Below are positions 7,959 to 17,378 of a stretch of DNA of 64,000 nt, piece after piece. This DNA is from PFJX01 sp964466195 (GTDB lineage: Bacteria; Pseudomonadota; Gammaproteobacteria; Burkholderiales; Thiobacillaceae). A program made the translations under genes and the position numbers. The stretch covers positions 1 to 64,000 of the forward strand of contig CAYXMQ010000007.1 in NCBI GenBank assembly GCA_964466195.1, in the 5' to 3' direction. Within the stretch, counting starts at the first letter, position 1. The number at the start of each line of letters is the position of its first letter. A model generated the notes under the pieces. It saw only the letters and a program-made list of their open reading frames with translations. It was not told where the DNA came from and did no database searches.

Positions 7959-9599
7959 ATGACCCGTTACGTATTCGTTACCGGTGGTGTGGTTTCCTCG
8001 TTGGGCAAGGGCATCGCCGCTGCCTCATTGGGCGCGATCCTCGAATCCCGCGGCCTCACCGTCACACATCTCAAGCTCGATCCCTATATCAACGTCGATC
8101 CGGGCACCATGAGCCCGTTTCAACATGGTGAAGTCTTCGTCACCGAAGACGGCGCCGAAACCGATCTCGATCTCGGCCATTACGAACGCTTCACGCGCGC
8201 CAAGATGGAGAAGCGCAACAATTTCACCACTGGCCAGATTTATGAATCGGTGATCAAGAAAGAGCGGCGTGGCGAGTATCTGGGCCGTACCGTACAGGTC
8301 ATTCCGCACATCACCGACGAGATCAAGGCGTATATCAAACGCGGCGCCGAAGGTGCCGAAGTGGCGATCATCGAGGTGGGCGGCACGGTCGGCGACATCG
8401 AATCGTTGCCGTTCCTGGAGGCGATACGCCAGATGGGCATCGAGGAGGGTCGCGGTGCGACCTGTTTCATTCATCTGACCTTGTTGCCCTACATCCCTAC
8501 TGCCGGCGAGTTGAAGACCAAGCCGACGCAGCATTCAGTCAAGGAGTTGCGCGAAATCGGCATCCAGCCCGACGTGCTGTTATGCCGGGCGGATCGTTCC
8601 ATCCCGGCCGAAGAGCGGCGCAAGATCGCACTGTTCTGCAACGTCATGCCGGAAGCGGTGATCGAGGCGCTCGACGCGACGTCGATTTACAAGATTCCCG
8701 CCATGTTGCATGACCAGATGCTGGATGAGATCGTCTGCCACAAACTGGGCCTGCTCGCCAAGGCGGCGGATTTGACGGTCTGGAAGCGGCTCATTCATGC
8801 TTTGGAACACCCGCAGCACCAGGTCGATATCGCCTTCGTCGGAAAGTATGTCGATCTGACCGAATCCTACAAGTCTTTGTCGGAAGCGTTGATCCACGCC
8901 GGTATTCATACCCAGAGCAAGGTCAACGTCCATTACATTGATTCCGAAGCGATCGAACATGAAGGCTGCGACGCCCTGGCTGCGATGGACGCAATCCTGG
9001 TTCCTGGGGGGTTTGGCAAGCGAGGCACCGAGGGCAAGATCGGCGCGATTCGTTACGCTCGCGAGCGCCAAATTCCCTATCTGGGCATCTGCCTGGGCAT
9101 GCAATTGGCGGTGGTCGACTATGCGCGCAATGTCGCCGGCATGGAGGGGGCGCATTCCACCGAATTCGAACCGGCTACGCCTTACCCGGTCATCGGCCTG
9201 ATTACCGAATGGCAAACCGCCGACGGCCGCTTTGAGCGACGTGACGAAAACTCCGATCTGGGCGGCTCCATGCGCCTGGGCGGGCAGGTCTGCAAGCTGG
9301 AAGCCGATACCTTGGCGCGCCGAATTTATGGCAAGGCTGAAATCGTCGAGCGGCATCGGCATCGCTTTGAAGTCAACAATGCCTTGCGTGCGCAGTTGGA
9401 AAGCGCCGGTTTGCGGGTTTCCGGGCGTGCGCCGGGAACTGATCTGTGCGAAATGGTCGAATTGCCGCAAGACGTGCATCCGTGGTTCGTCGCTTGCCAG
9501 TTTCACCCTGAATTCACCTCCAACCCGCGCGATGGCCATCCGTTATTCAAGGCCTTTGTCGAAGCGGCGCTGACCCACAACCAAGGAAAGAAATCATGA
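7959..9599 (+). CDS. pyrG: CTP synthase
   Basis: This enzyme aminates UTP to CTP with glutamine and ATP. It has 546 residues, the usual length. The N-terminal synthase domain begins TRYVFVTGGVVSSLGKGIAA, containing the P-loop. The C-terminal class I glutamine amidotransferase has its nucleophile at about Cys378 (LGICLGMQLA) and the His/Glu pair near the end (CQFHPEFTS). I placed the start at the ATG of MTRYVF; longer in-frame starts add non-conserved sequence. The stop overlaps kdsA by 4 bp (ATGA). Confidence 0.97.
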   Translation: MTRYVFVTGGVVSSLGKGIAAASLGAILESRGLTVTHLKLDPYINVDPGTMSPFQHGEVFVTEDGAETDLDLGHYERFTRAKMEKRNNFTTGQIYESVIKKERRGEYLGRTVQVIPHITDEIKAYIKRGAEGAEVAIIEVGGTVGDIESLPFLEAIRQMGIEEGRGATCFIHLTLLPYIPTAGELKTKPTQHSVKELREIGIQPDVLLCRADRSIPAEERRKIALFCNVMPEAVIEALDATSIYKIPAMLHDQMLDEIVCHKLGLLAKAADLTVWKRLIHALEHPQHQVDIAFVGKYVDLTESYKSLSEALIHAGIHTQSKVNVHYIDSEAIEHEGCDALAAMDAILVPGGFGKRGTEGKIGAIRYARERQIPYLGICLGMQLAVVDYARNVAGMEGAHSTEFEPATPYPVIGLITEWQTADGRFERRDENSDLGGSMRLGGQVCKLEADTLARRIYGKAEIVERHRHRFEVNNALRAQLESAGLRVSGRAPGTDLCEMVELPQDVHPWFVACQFHPEFTSNPRDGHPLFKAFVEAALTHNQGKKS

Positions 9600-10435
9600 A
9601 ACTATGCGGATTCGAAGTCGGGCTGGATCAGCCTTTGTTTCTGATTGCCGGACCGTGTGTGATCGAATCCGAACAGATGGCGATCGACACCGCCGGCAGG
9701 CTGAAGGAAATCTGCGCCGCCGCCGGCGTCAATTTCATCTACAAGTCGTCCTACGACAAAGCCAACCGCTCTTCCGGAACCTCGTTCCGCGGCTTGGGCA
9801 TGGACGAAGGCTTGCGTATCCTGGCCGAGGTGAAAAAGCAGATCGGCGTGCCGGTCATTACCGATATTCATGGCATCGACGAAATCGCCGCCGTCAGTGC
9901 GGTTGCCGATGTGCTGCAAACCCCGGCGTTTCTCTGTCGCCAGACCGATTTCATCCAGGCTGTCGCGGCTTCCGGCCGACCGGTGAACATCAAGAAAGGC
10001 CAGTTCCTGGCCCCCGGCGACATGAAGAACGTCGTCGCCAAGGCCAAGGCGGCCAACGGCGGCGCCGACACGATCATGGTCTGCGAGCGCGGCGTCTCGT
10101 TCGGTTACAACACGCTGATTTCCGATATGCGCGGTTTGGCGATCATGCGCGAGACCGGCTGCCCGGTCGTGTTCGATGCCACACACTCGGTGCAACAGCC
10201 GGGCGGGCAGGGCGATCGTTCCGGCGGCCAGCGTGAATTCGTGCCGGTATTGGCGCGCGCCGCGGTGGCCAGCGGCATCGCCGGTCTGTTTGCCGAAACC
10301 CATCCGGACCCGGCCAAGGCCTTGTCCGATGGCCCCAATGCCTGGCCGTTGCATTTGATGCAGGAATTGCTGGAAACACTCAGGGATATCGACGCCCTGG
10401 TGAAACAAAAGGGCTTTATCGAAGCCCGCGTTTGA
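9596..10435 (+). CDS. kdsA: 3-deoxy-8-phosphooctulonate (Kdo-8-P) synthase
   Basis: This enzyme condenses phosphoenolpyruvate with arabinose-5-phosphate to make Kdo-8-phosphate for the LPS inner core. The 279-residue TIM-barrel protein carries LIAGPCVIES at residues 16-25, YKSSYDKANRSS near 46-57 and FDATHSVQQPGG near 190. The ATG overlaps the pyrG stop, and eno follows after 63 bp. The pyrG-kdsA-eno order is widely conserved in proteobacteria, linking CTP, which activates Kdo, with Kdo synthesis. Confidence 0.97.
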   Translation: MKLCGFEVGLDQPLFLIAGPCVIESEQMAIDTAGRLKEICAAAGVNFIYKSSYDKANRSSGTSFRGLGMDEGLRILAEVKKQIGVPVITDIHGIDEIAAVSAVADVLQTPAFLCRQTDFIQAVAASGRPVNIKKGQFLAPGDMKNVVAKAKAANGGADTIMVCERGVSFGYNTLISDMRGLAIMRETGCPVVFDATHSVQQPGGQGDRSGGQREFVPVLARAAVASGIAGLFAETHPDPAKALSDGPNAWPLHLMQELLETLRDIDALVKQKGFIEARV

Positions 10436-10498
10436 GTAAAACCTCGCGCCCGTCCCTACCCTGTGACGAACTCCGCGCGCTGACAAAAAAGGAATGAA

Positions 10499-11782
10499 AT
10501 GAGTGCCATCGTTGATGTTATCGCCCGCGAAATTCTGGATTCCCGTGGCAACCCCACCATAGAAGCCGACGTCTTGCTGGAGTCCGGCGTGCTGGGCCGC
10601 GCCGCGGTCCCTTCCGGCGCCTCCACCGGCAGCCGCGAAGCCATCGAATTGCGTGACGGCGACAAGTCGCGCTACGGTGGCAAGGGCGTGCTGCAAGCCG
10701 TGGAGAACGTGAATACCGAAATCGCCGAAGCCATCCTCGGACTCGACGTCGAAGAGCAGCACCTGATCGACCAGACTCTGATCGATCTCGACGGCACCGA
10801 GAACAAGGCGCGTCTGGGCGCCAACGCCATCCTCGCGGTGTCTCTGGCCTGCGCCCGCGCCGCCGCCGAGGAAGCCGGCCTGCCGCTGTACCGTTACCTC
10901 GGCGGCGCCGGCCCGATGCAATTGCCGGTGCCGATGATGAACATCGTCAACGGGGGTGCGCACGCGGACAACAACGTCGACATCCAGGAATTCATGATCA
11001 TCCCGGTTGGCATGACTACGTTCCGAGAAGCCCTGCGTTGCGGCGCCGAAATTTTTCATACCCTGAAAAAATTGCTCGGCAAGGCCGGCCATCCGACCTC
11101 CGTCGGCGATGAAGGCGGTTTTGCGCCCAACTTCAAATCGAATGAAGACGCGCTCAAATTCATCGTCGAAGCGATCGGCGCGGCCGGCTACACGGCGGGC
11201 CAGGACGTCATGATCGGCCTCGATTGCGCCGCCTCCGAGTTCTACCAGGACGGCCGCTATGTGCTGGCATCCGAAGGTCTGAAACTCACCTCGGCCGAAT
11301 TCACCGACTACCTCGCCGCATGGGTCGACAAGTACCCGATCATCAGCATCGAGGACGGCATGGCTGAAGGCGACTGGGAAGGCTGGGCCTTGTTGACGCA
11401 ACGTCTGGGCAAATCCATCCAGATCGTCGGCGACGACCTGTTCGTCACCAATGCCAAGATACTGCGCGAAGGCATCCAGAAAAACGTCGCCAACTCGATT
11501 CTGATCAAGGTCAACCAGATCGGCACCCTGTCGGAAACGTTCGAGGCTATCGAGACTGCCAAGCGTGCCGGCTACACCTGCGTGATTTCGCATCGTTCCG
11601 GCGAAACCGAAGATGCGTTCATCGCCGATCTGGCGGTGGCTTGCAATGCATTGCAGATCAAGACTGGTTCCATATCGCGCTCCGATCGCATCGCCAAGTA
11701 CAACCAGCTTCTGCGCATCGAGGAAGAGCTCGCCGAGCGCGCGCGTTACCCCGGCCGTGAAGCGTTCTATCAACTGAAGTGA
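10499..11782 (+). CDS. eno: Enolase
   Basis: A glycolytic enzyme interconverting 2-phosphoglycerate and phosphoenolpyruvate. It has 427 residues. Family signatures: REILDSRGNPTIEADV at the N-terminus, PSGASTGSREA near residues 38-48, the acid/base segment VGDEGGFAPN near 202-211, and ILIKVNQIGTLSE near 333-345. The AAAAAAGG stretch (about 10485-10492) just before the ATG provides the ribosome site. ftsB starts one base after the stop, a common arrangement. Confidence 0.98.
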   Translation: MSAIVDVIAREILDSRGNPTIEADVLLESGVLGRAAVPSGASTGSREAIELRDGDKSRYGGKGVLQAVENVNTEIAEAILGLDVEEQHLIDQTLIDLDGTENKARLGANAILAVSLACARAAAEEAGLPLYRYLGGAGPMQLPVPMMNIVNGGAHADNNVDIQEFMIIPVGMTTFREALRCGAEIFHTLKKLLGKAGHPTSVGDEGGFAPNFKSNEDALKFIVEAIGAAGYTAGQDVMIGLDCAASEFYQDGRYVLASEGLKLTSAEFTDYLAAWVDKYPIISIEDGMAEGDWEGWALLTQRLGKSIQIVGDDLFVTNAKILREGIQKNVANSILIKVNQIGTLSETFEAIETAKRAGYTCVISHRSGETEDAFIADLAVACNALQIKTGSISRSDRIAKYNQLLRIEEELAERARYPGREAFYQLK

Positions 11783-11783
11783 A

Positions 11784-12101
11784 ATGCGTGCGCTGGCCTG
11801 GACGTTGGGGATACTGATCGTGCTGCTGCAATACCCGCTCTGGTTGGGCAAGGGGAGTTGGTTGCGCGTCCAGGAACTGGAGCGTGATATTGCCGCCCAG
11901 AGAACCGCCAACCAGGCATTGGAAGCGCGTAACGTTCAACTGGCCGCCGAAGCCCGCGATCTACACTCGGGTTACGATGCGCTCGATGAACGTGCACGCT
12001 TCGAATTGGGCATGGTGCGCAACAATGAGGTTTTCTTTCATGTCATGGAGCCGGTAGTGAATCGATCGCTGCCGGCGCCGCAACCAGGGACCCGCAAATG
12101 A
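11784..12101 (+). CDS. ftsB: Cell division protein FtsB
   Basis: A 105-residue bitopic divisome protein. It has a short N-terminal membrane segment (WTLGILIVLLQYPLWLG, about residues 5-21). A periplasmic coiled coil follows (RVQELERDIAAQRTANQALE). The C-terminal DERARFELGMVRNNEVFF is the FtsB/DivIC signature. FtsB partners FtsL and FtsQ in activating septal peptidoglycan synthesis. Its stop overlaps a small open frame (ATGA at 12098). Confidence 0.92.
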   Translation: MRALAWTLGILIVLLQYPLWLGKGSWLRVQELERDIAAQRTANQALEARNVQLAAEARDLHSGYDALDERARFELGMVRNNEVFFHVMEPVVNRSLPAPQPGTRK

Positions 12102-12262
12102 ACAACCTGCCCGTTCAGGCCGACGACTTGTCGGGCGCGCTGTCGCACTGGTTGGCGGGGCGTCGGCATGCTGCGCGGCAGACGCTCCGCACAGCATCGC
12201 GTCAAGCCAGCCGCAATTCTCTTGTTTGTTCACTTACGAGCACAAAGGTAATTCGGTCATGA
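12098..12262 (+). CDS. Possible 54-codon ORF between ftsB and zipA
   Basis: An open frame starting with an ATG that overlaps the ftsB stop (ATGA) and ending with a TGA that overlaps the zipA ATG (ATGA at 12259). The predicted peptide begins MNNLPVQADDLSGALSHWL and is then Arg/Ala/Ser-rich with no recognisable domain. There is no separate Shine-Dalgarno. A hairpin with 11-bp arms (12168-12178 and 12187-12197, one mismatch) lies inside it. It may be a coupling leader or simply a spacer open by chance; I cannot decide from one sequence. Confidence 0.25.
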   Translation: MNNLPVQADDLSGALSHWLAGRRHAARQTLRTASRQASRNSLVCSLTSTKVIRS

Positions 12263-13650
12263 TGACCACGCTTCAGATTGTTCTGGCCATAGTCGGCGTT
12301 TTTTTGATCGCCATCATCGTCATCTATAACCTGCTGCAGGAACGTCGCTTCCGCAAGGAAGCCGAGAAAATGTTCTCGCACAAGCGCGAGGATGTCATGC
12401 TGGGCGAGTCGGTGCGAACGGAATCCAGCAACCGGCGTCCAGAAACCCGCATACAGCTGACGGACCAAACTGTTGCGGCGCCCGAGGTCAAGCATGTCGT
12501 CGATGGGGTGGACGCGCCGTTGCCGACCATGGATACGATGCGCCGGACGGATTCCAGTTCGATTCTGAGTTCGCTTGAACCGATCGAGCCGATATCGGCG
12601 GATACCGCGCCCGAGCTCCCATCTGCGGCGCGGCCAAGCAGCGCAGCGCCGAAAGAGACGAAACGGGTCGAAGCCGGCAGACCGCTCCCGATTCAAAAAA
12701 ACCAGGCCAAGGCCCCGCCCGCGCCGGTCGCTCCAGCCCAACCGGCTGCAGCAGCTGCAGTCAAACCCGCGGCGATGCCCGAAACCGCACTGCCGGCCGC
12801 CTCGACGGCAACCCAACAGGACGCCGCCAAATCGCTGCAAAGCGGTCTGGACGCCGCCACCGAGTACATCGCCAGACTGAAATTCGTGGCGCCGGTGGTG
12901 GCCAATTTTGGCCCGCTATTGACGACGCTGCGCCGTATCGGCAAGCCCGTACGTGGTTTTGGCCGTCGCACCGACGGCGTCTGGGAGGCGCTGAGCAGCC
13001 ACCCGCGCAGCGCCTACGAACAGGTCGAATTCGGGCTGCAACTGGCCGACCGCAGCGGTGCGTTGTCACAAGATCATCTCGACGCGTTTTCTCGCGCGCT
13101 GTATGAGTTCGCCGCCGAGGAAGGCGGTGCGGTGACCTGCCCGGACAAGCTGGAAGCGTTGGAGTTGGCGCGTGACATCGACCTGTTCTGCATGGATGTC
13201 GATGTGTTGATCGGTCTCAATGTGGTTTCCGCCGAGCGCCGCCCGTTCACCAGCGAAGCGATGCATGGCCTGGCTTTGGAAGCGGGCCTCAGCCTGGAAG
13301 GGGATGGCAGCTTCCATGCCCGCGATGCCTTCGGGCATACCTTGTTCACGCTGGCCAACCAGGGCGAAGAAGCGTTTCCGCGTGATGGCCGCGGCCTCAC
13401 CACGCATGGCGTCACCTTGCTGTTCGATGTGCCGCGTGTCGCCGATGGTCTGGCGGTATTCGATCGCATGACCAAACTCGGCTTCGACCTTGCCGCGCGC
13501 CTCGAAGGCCGCCTGGTCGATGACAATGGCCGCATCGTCAGCGAGGAAAGCCTGAATCGCGACCGGGCGCGGCTGATGGCGTTCTATCAACGCATGGAAG
13601 CGCGCGGCATTCCGCCTGGCGGCGAGCGTTCCCGGCGCCTGTTTGTCTGA
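12259..13650 (+). CDS. zipA: Cell division protein ZipA-like
   Basis: A 463-residue protein with the ZipA layout. An N-terminal membrane anchor (TTLQIVLAIVGVFLIAIIVI) is followed by a basic segment, then a Pro/Ala-rich linker (about residues 90-200). A C-terminal ZipA-type FtsZ-binding domain includes GLALEAGLSLEGDGSFHARD and GVTLLFDVPRV. ZipA tethers FtsZ to the membrane. It is directly upstream of ligA, as in E. coli. Start: ATG at 12259 (overlapping a preceding TGA) or the adjacent ATG at 12262; AAAGG lies 10-13 bp upstream. Confidence 0.85.
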   Translation: MMTTLQIVLAIVGVFLIAIIVIYNLLQERRFRKEAEKMFSHKREDVMLGESVRTESSNRRPETRIQLTDQTVAAPEVKHVVDGVDAPLPTMDTMRRTDSSSILSSLEPIEPISADTAPELPSAARPSSAAPKETKRVEAGRPLPIQKNQAKAPPAPVAPAQPAAAAAVKPAAMPETALPAASTATQQDAAKSLQSGLDAATEYIARLKFVAPVVANFGPLLTTLRRIGKPVRGFGRRTDGVWEALSSHPRSAYEQVEFGLQLADRSGALSQDHLDAFSRALYEFAAEEGGAVTCPDKLEALELARDIDLFCMDVDVLIGLNVVSAERRPFTSEAMHGLALEAGLSLEGDGSFHARDAFGHTLFTLANQGEEAFPRDGRGLTTHGVTLLFDVPRVADGLAVFDRMTKLGFDLAARLEGRLVDDNGRIVSEESLNRDRARLMAFYQRMEARGIPPGGERSRRLFV

Positions 13651-13652
13651 GG

Positions 13653-15734
13653 ATGACGGCCAGCCCGGCCACCCCGAGTGATCACGCCCGGCGCGCCGAA
13701 CAGCTGCGCGCCATCCTCAACGAGGCCAACACCCGCTATTACGTTCTCGATGCGCCGACGCTGCCGGATGTGGAGTACGACCGGCTGCTGCGGGAGCTGC
13801 AGCAGATCGAAGCGGCTCACCCGGAGCTGCTGAGCGCCGACTCGCCGACGCAGCGCGTCGGCGCCGCTCCGCTGAAGGCGTTCGCCGAAATGGCGCATGC
13901 CATTCCGATGTTGTCGCTCAACAATGCTTTTTCCGAAGCGGAAGTGGCGGCGTTTGATCGCCGTGTGCGGGAAGGGCTTCAACACGAAGGACTGGAGCGC
14001 GAAGAGACTGCTGTCGAGTATGCCGTCGAGCCGAAATTCGATGGCCTGGCGGTGGCTTTGCATTTTCAGCGCGGTGTTTTTGTGCAGGGAGCGACCCGGG
14101 GTGATGGCGTCCGCGGCGAGGACGTCAGCGCCAATCTGCGCACCGTGCGTGCAATCCCGATGCGTCTGGCGACCGAGAACCCGCCGGAATGGCTGGAGGT
14201 GCGCGGCGAAGTCCTCATGTTGCGGCGCGATTTTGAGCGCCTGAACGAAACCGCCCGCAGCCGCGGCGAAAAAACCTTTGTCAATCCGCGCAATGCCGCC
14301 GCCGGCAGCCTGCGTCAGCTCGATTCGCGCATCACGGCGCAGCGCCGGCTGTCGTTTTTCGCTTACGGCATCGGCCGCCTCGAAGGCGCGGCCTTGCCGG
14401 AGACGCATGCCGCAGTCATGGCTTGGTTGGCCGAGCTCGGACTGCCCGTGTCCGCCGAGCGCAGCGTGGTGCAGGGCGTCGACGGACTGATGCGCTATTT
14501 CCAGGCGCTCGGCGACCGGCGGGACCGTTTGCCGTTTGACATCGACGGCGCGGTTTACAAGGTCAATCGCCTGGCCGATCAAGCCTTGCTGGGTTTCGTC
14601 GCACGCGCGCCGCGCTTTGCCATCGCGCATAAATATCCGGCGCAGGAGGAAATCACGCTGGTCGAGGGCATCGATGTCCAGGTCGGCCGCACCGGGGCGT
14701 TGACCCCGGTCGCCCGCCTGAAGCCGGTGTTCGTCGGCGGCGTCACGGTCACCAATGCGACGCTGCACAACGAGGATGAAGTCCGACGCAAGGATGTCCG
14801 CGTCGGCGACAGCGTCGTCGTACGGCGTGCCGGCGATGTCATCCCGGAAGTGGTCGGCGTGCTGCTGGAGCGGCGTCCGCAGCCCGAGCCGAAGCCGTTC
14901 GATCTGCGCCGGGAGTATCCGGTTTGTCCGGTCTGCCAAGCCTTGGTCGTACGCCTGGAAGGCGAGGCGGCCTCGCGTTGCAGCAATGGCCTGGCCTGCC
15001 CGGCCCAGCGCAAGCAGGCGATCATTCACTTTGCCTCGCGGCGGGCCATGGATATCGAGGGGCTGGGCGACAAACTGGTTGAACAGCTGGTCGATAACGG
15101 CCTGGTCGCGACCCCCGCCGATCTATACGACCCGGAAAAAATCAACCGGGAAAGCCTGGCCTCGCTGGAGCGCATGGCGGACAAATCTGCCGACAATTTG
15201 TTGCAGGCGATCGCCGCCAGCCGCGGCCGCGAGTTGGCGCGCTTCTTATTTGCTTTGGGTATCCGCCATGTCGGCGAACAGACCGCCAAGGATCTGGCGC
15301 GGCATTTCGGCAGTCTGGCTGAATTGGTCAAGCAGGATGCCGCGGCCTTGCAGCAGGTGCCCGACGTCGGGCCGGTGGTGGCGGCGTCGATGCGGGCGTT
15401 CTTTGCCGAGCCGCACAATCAGGCGGTGATCGAACGCCTGCGCCAGGCCAGCGCCTGGAAAGACGGGGAAGCGCAGGCGGGGCGGGCTGGAAAGCTGGTT
15501 GGCAAGGTTTTTGTCCTGACTGGAACGTTGCCGACGTTGACGCGCGATCAGGCCAAGGCGCTGATCGAAGCGGAAGGCGGCAAGGCGGCCGGCAGCGTTT
15601 CCAAGAAGACCGACTATGTGCTGGCAGGCGCAGAAGCCGGCTCCAAGCTGGCGAAGGCGCAACAGTTGGGCGTTAAACTCTTGGACGAAGCGGCATTTCT
15701 CAATCTAATAGAACAAGGAGACCACGCATCATGA
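13653..15734 (+). CDS. ligA: NAD-dependent DNA ligase
   Basis: This enzyme seals nicks during replication and repair using NAD. At 693 residues it is near the family norm. Domains in order: Ia (YYVLDAPTLPDVEYDRL, about 29-45); adenylation domain with nucleophile Lys128 in VEPKFDGLAV; OB fold; Cys4 zinc finger (CPVCQALV, then CSNGLACPAQ, about 424-450); helix-hairpin-helix repeats; C-terminal BRCT (GKVFVLTGTLPTLTRDQAK). It begins two bases after zipA and its last 4 bp overlap galU. Confidence 0.97.
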   Translation: MTASPATPSDHARRAEQLRAILNEANTRYYVLDAPTLPDVEYDRLLRELQQIEAAHPELLSADSPTQRVGAAPLKAFAEMAHAIPMLSLNNAFSEAEVAAFDRRVREGLQHEGLEREETAVEYAVEPKFDGLAVALHFQRGVFVQGATRGDGVRGEDVSANLRTVRAIPMRLATENPPEWLEVRGEVLMLRRDFERLNETARSRGEKTFVNPRNAAAGSLRQLDSRITAQRRLSFFAYGIGRLEGAALPETHAAVMAWLAELGLPVSAERSVVQGVDGLMRYFQALGDRRDRLPFDIDGAVYKVNRLADQALLGFVARAPRFAIAHKYPAQEEITLVEGIDVQVGRTGALTPVARLKPVFVGGVTVTNATLHNEDEVRRKDVRVGDSVVVRRAGDVIPEVVGVLLERRPQPEPKPFDLRREYPVCPVCQALVVRLEGEAASRCSNGLACPAQRKQAIIHFASRRAMDIEGLGDKLVEQLVDNGLVATPADLYDPEKINRESLASLERMADKSADNLLQAIAASRGRELARFLFALGIRHVGEQTAKDLARHFGSLAELVKQDAAALQQVPDVGPVVAASMRAFFAEPHNQAVIERLRQASAWKDGEAQAGRAGKLVGKVFVLTGTLPTLTRDQAKALIEAEGGKAAGSVSKKTDYVLAGAEAGSKLAKAQQLGVKLLDEAAFLNLIEQGDHAS

Positions 15735-16618
15735 AACGCGTCACCAAGGCTGTTTTCCCTGCTGCAGGTCTGGGCACCCGCTTTTTGCCGGCGACCAAGG
15801 CCAACCCGAAGGAGATGCTGCCGATTGTCGACAAGCCGTTGATTCAATATGCCGCGGAAGAGGCGGCGGCGGCCGGCATTACCGACCTGATTTTCATCAT
15901 CGGCCGCACCAAGCGTTCCATCGCCGATCATTTCGACAAAGCATACGAGTTGGAAGTCGAACTGGAGAGCAAGGGCAAACTGCGCGTGCTGGAGTCGTTG
16001 CGCGGCATGCTGCCGGTCAACGTGAACTGCATCTACATCCGCCAGGCTGAAGCCTTGGGTCTGGGCCATGCCGTGCTGTGCGCGCAGCCGGCGGTCAATG
16101 ACGAGCCTTTCGCGGTGTTGCTGGCCGACGATCTGATCGACGGCAAACCCGGCGTCACCAAGCAGATGTGCGATTTGTACAACTACTACCAGTGTTCATT
16201 GGTCGGCGTACAGAACGTCGATCCGGCCGATACGGCTTCCTACGGCATCGTCGCGGCCGAGAGCATGGCCGAGCGCTTGTCGCGGGTGACCCAGATCGTG
16301 GAAAAACCGAAGCCCGAGAATGCGCCGTCTAACCTGGCCGTGGTCGGGCGCTACGTGCTGACGCCGCGCATTTTCCATCATTTGAGCCATATCGAACGCG
16401 GCGCCGGGGGGGAGTTGCAACTCACCGATGGCATCGCCGCGCTGCTCAACGAGCAACAGGTGTTGGCTTACGAATTCGAAGGCAGGCGCTACGACTGCGG
16501 CAGCAAGCTGGGCTATCTTGAAGCGACTGTCGAGTTCGCATTGGCGCATAGTGAGGTTGGCGCCGAATTCAAGGCGTATCTGCAGCAAAGATTCGGCGCC
16601 GACTGTTCGCGTAAGTGA
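15731..16618 (+). CDS. galU: UTP-glucose-1-phosphate uridylyltransferase
   Basis: This enzyme makes UDP-glucose for LPS, capsule or osmoadaptive glycans. The 295-residue protein opens with the nucleotidyltransferase signature PAAGLGTRFLPATKANPKEM and has VDKPLIQYAAEEA and LPVNVNCIYIRQAEALGLGHA, all standard GalU segments. AAGGAG lies upstream inside the end of ligA, and the ATG overlaps the ligA stop (ATGA). It is convergent with the SDR gene, 19 bp apart; no obvious terminator separates them. Confidence 0.95.
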   Translation: MKRVTKAVFPAAGLGTRFLPATKANPKEMLPIVDKPLIQYAAEEAAAAGITDLIFIIGRTKRSIADHFDKAYELEVELESKGKLRVLESLRGMLPVNVNCIYIRQAEALGLGHAVLCAQPAVNDEPFAVLLADDLIDGKPGVTKQMCDLYNYYQCSLVGVQNVDPADTASYGIVAAESMAERLSRVTQIVEKPKPENAPSNLAVVGRYVLTPRIFHHLSHIERGAGGELQLTDGIAALLNEQQVLAYEFEGRRYDCGSKLGYLEATVEFALAHSEVGAEFKAYLQQRFGADCSRK

Positions 16619-16637
16619 CTCGGGCAGCAGGGTGTCT

Positions 16638-17378
16638 TCAATCGCACCCAGAAAAGACTTGGCCGCGTACGTCGGCGGCGTCCGGCCCGATCAGTGCAAG
16701 CAGGCGCGGCAGCAGCGCGTCCAGTTGCGGCAGGCTGTCCTTGGCTTCGCCCGGATGGGTTTTTGCACGCTGCGGCGAATTGATCGGGCCGGGAATGACC
16801 AGATTGATGCGCATCGGCGTGTCGGCCCATTCATCGGCCTGAATCTTGAAATACGCTTCCAAAGCGGCTTTCGATACGGCAAATCCTCCCCAGTAGGCGA
16901 CCGGCGCATGGCCATGCGATTCGCCGACCAGGATGACGGAGCCGTTTTCGCTGGCTTCGAGATAGTTGGCGCAGGCCCGGTTGATGGCGGCCGGCGCGGC
17001 GGCATTCACCTTGAACAGTTTGATCCAGCTTTCGACGCTCTCCAGCGCTTGCGGCGCCAGTGATTCGAAAGCGCTGGCGCAGTGCAAAATGCCGTCGAGG
17101 CGTCCGAGCTGGTAACCAATCGCTTGCGCCATCGCGGCGTAGTCGGCATCGCTCGCGGCGGCCAGATCCATCGGAAAGATGGCCGGTTGCGGACCGCCGA
17201 TGGCGACAATCTCGTCATAAACCTGTTCCAGCTTGCGCACGTTGCGGCCTAGCAAGATGACCGTGGCGCCGTGTTGCGCAAACGCGAGGGCGGCCGTGCG
17301 GCCGAGGCCCTGGCTGGCGCCGGTCACCAGGATGGTGCGGTTTTTCAGGAAATCGGGGGCGGCGATGGAATTGTTCAT
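16638..17378 (-). CDS. Short-chain dehydrogenase/reductase, YciK-like, catalytic Tyr replaced by Phe
   Basis: A 246-residue SDR. The cofactor motif is TGASQGLG (residues 19-26). The usual active-site YxxxK reads F166-A-V-S-K170, with Ser154 upstream in VGESHG, so the catalytic tyrosine is replaced by phenylalanine. Residues WGGFAVSKAALEA align with WGAYAASK of YciK. Activity may be lost or changed, or Tyr162 nearby could substitute; this is inference. The ATG overlaps the hpnE stop (ATGA), tying it to the squalene operon, though a role in hopanoid synthesis is not established. Confidence 0.82.
   Translation of the reverse strand: MNNSIAAPDFLKNRTILVTGASQGLGRTAALAFAQHGATVILLGRNVRKLEQVYDEIVAIGGPQPAIFPMDLAAASDADYAAMAQAIGYQLGRLDGILHCASAFESLAPQALESVESWIKLFKVNAAAPAAINRACANYLEASENGSVILVGESHGHAPVAYWGGFAVSKAALEAYFKIQADEWADTPMRINLVIPGPINSPQRAKTHPGEAKDSLPQLDALLPRLLALIGPDAADVRGQVFSGCD

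Noticed and set aside
9602..11911. A 769-codon open frame on the minus strand across kdsA and eno
   Set aside because: It is antisense to two firmly identified genes; long antisense frames arise from GC-rich codon bias. No domain is recognisable.
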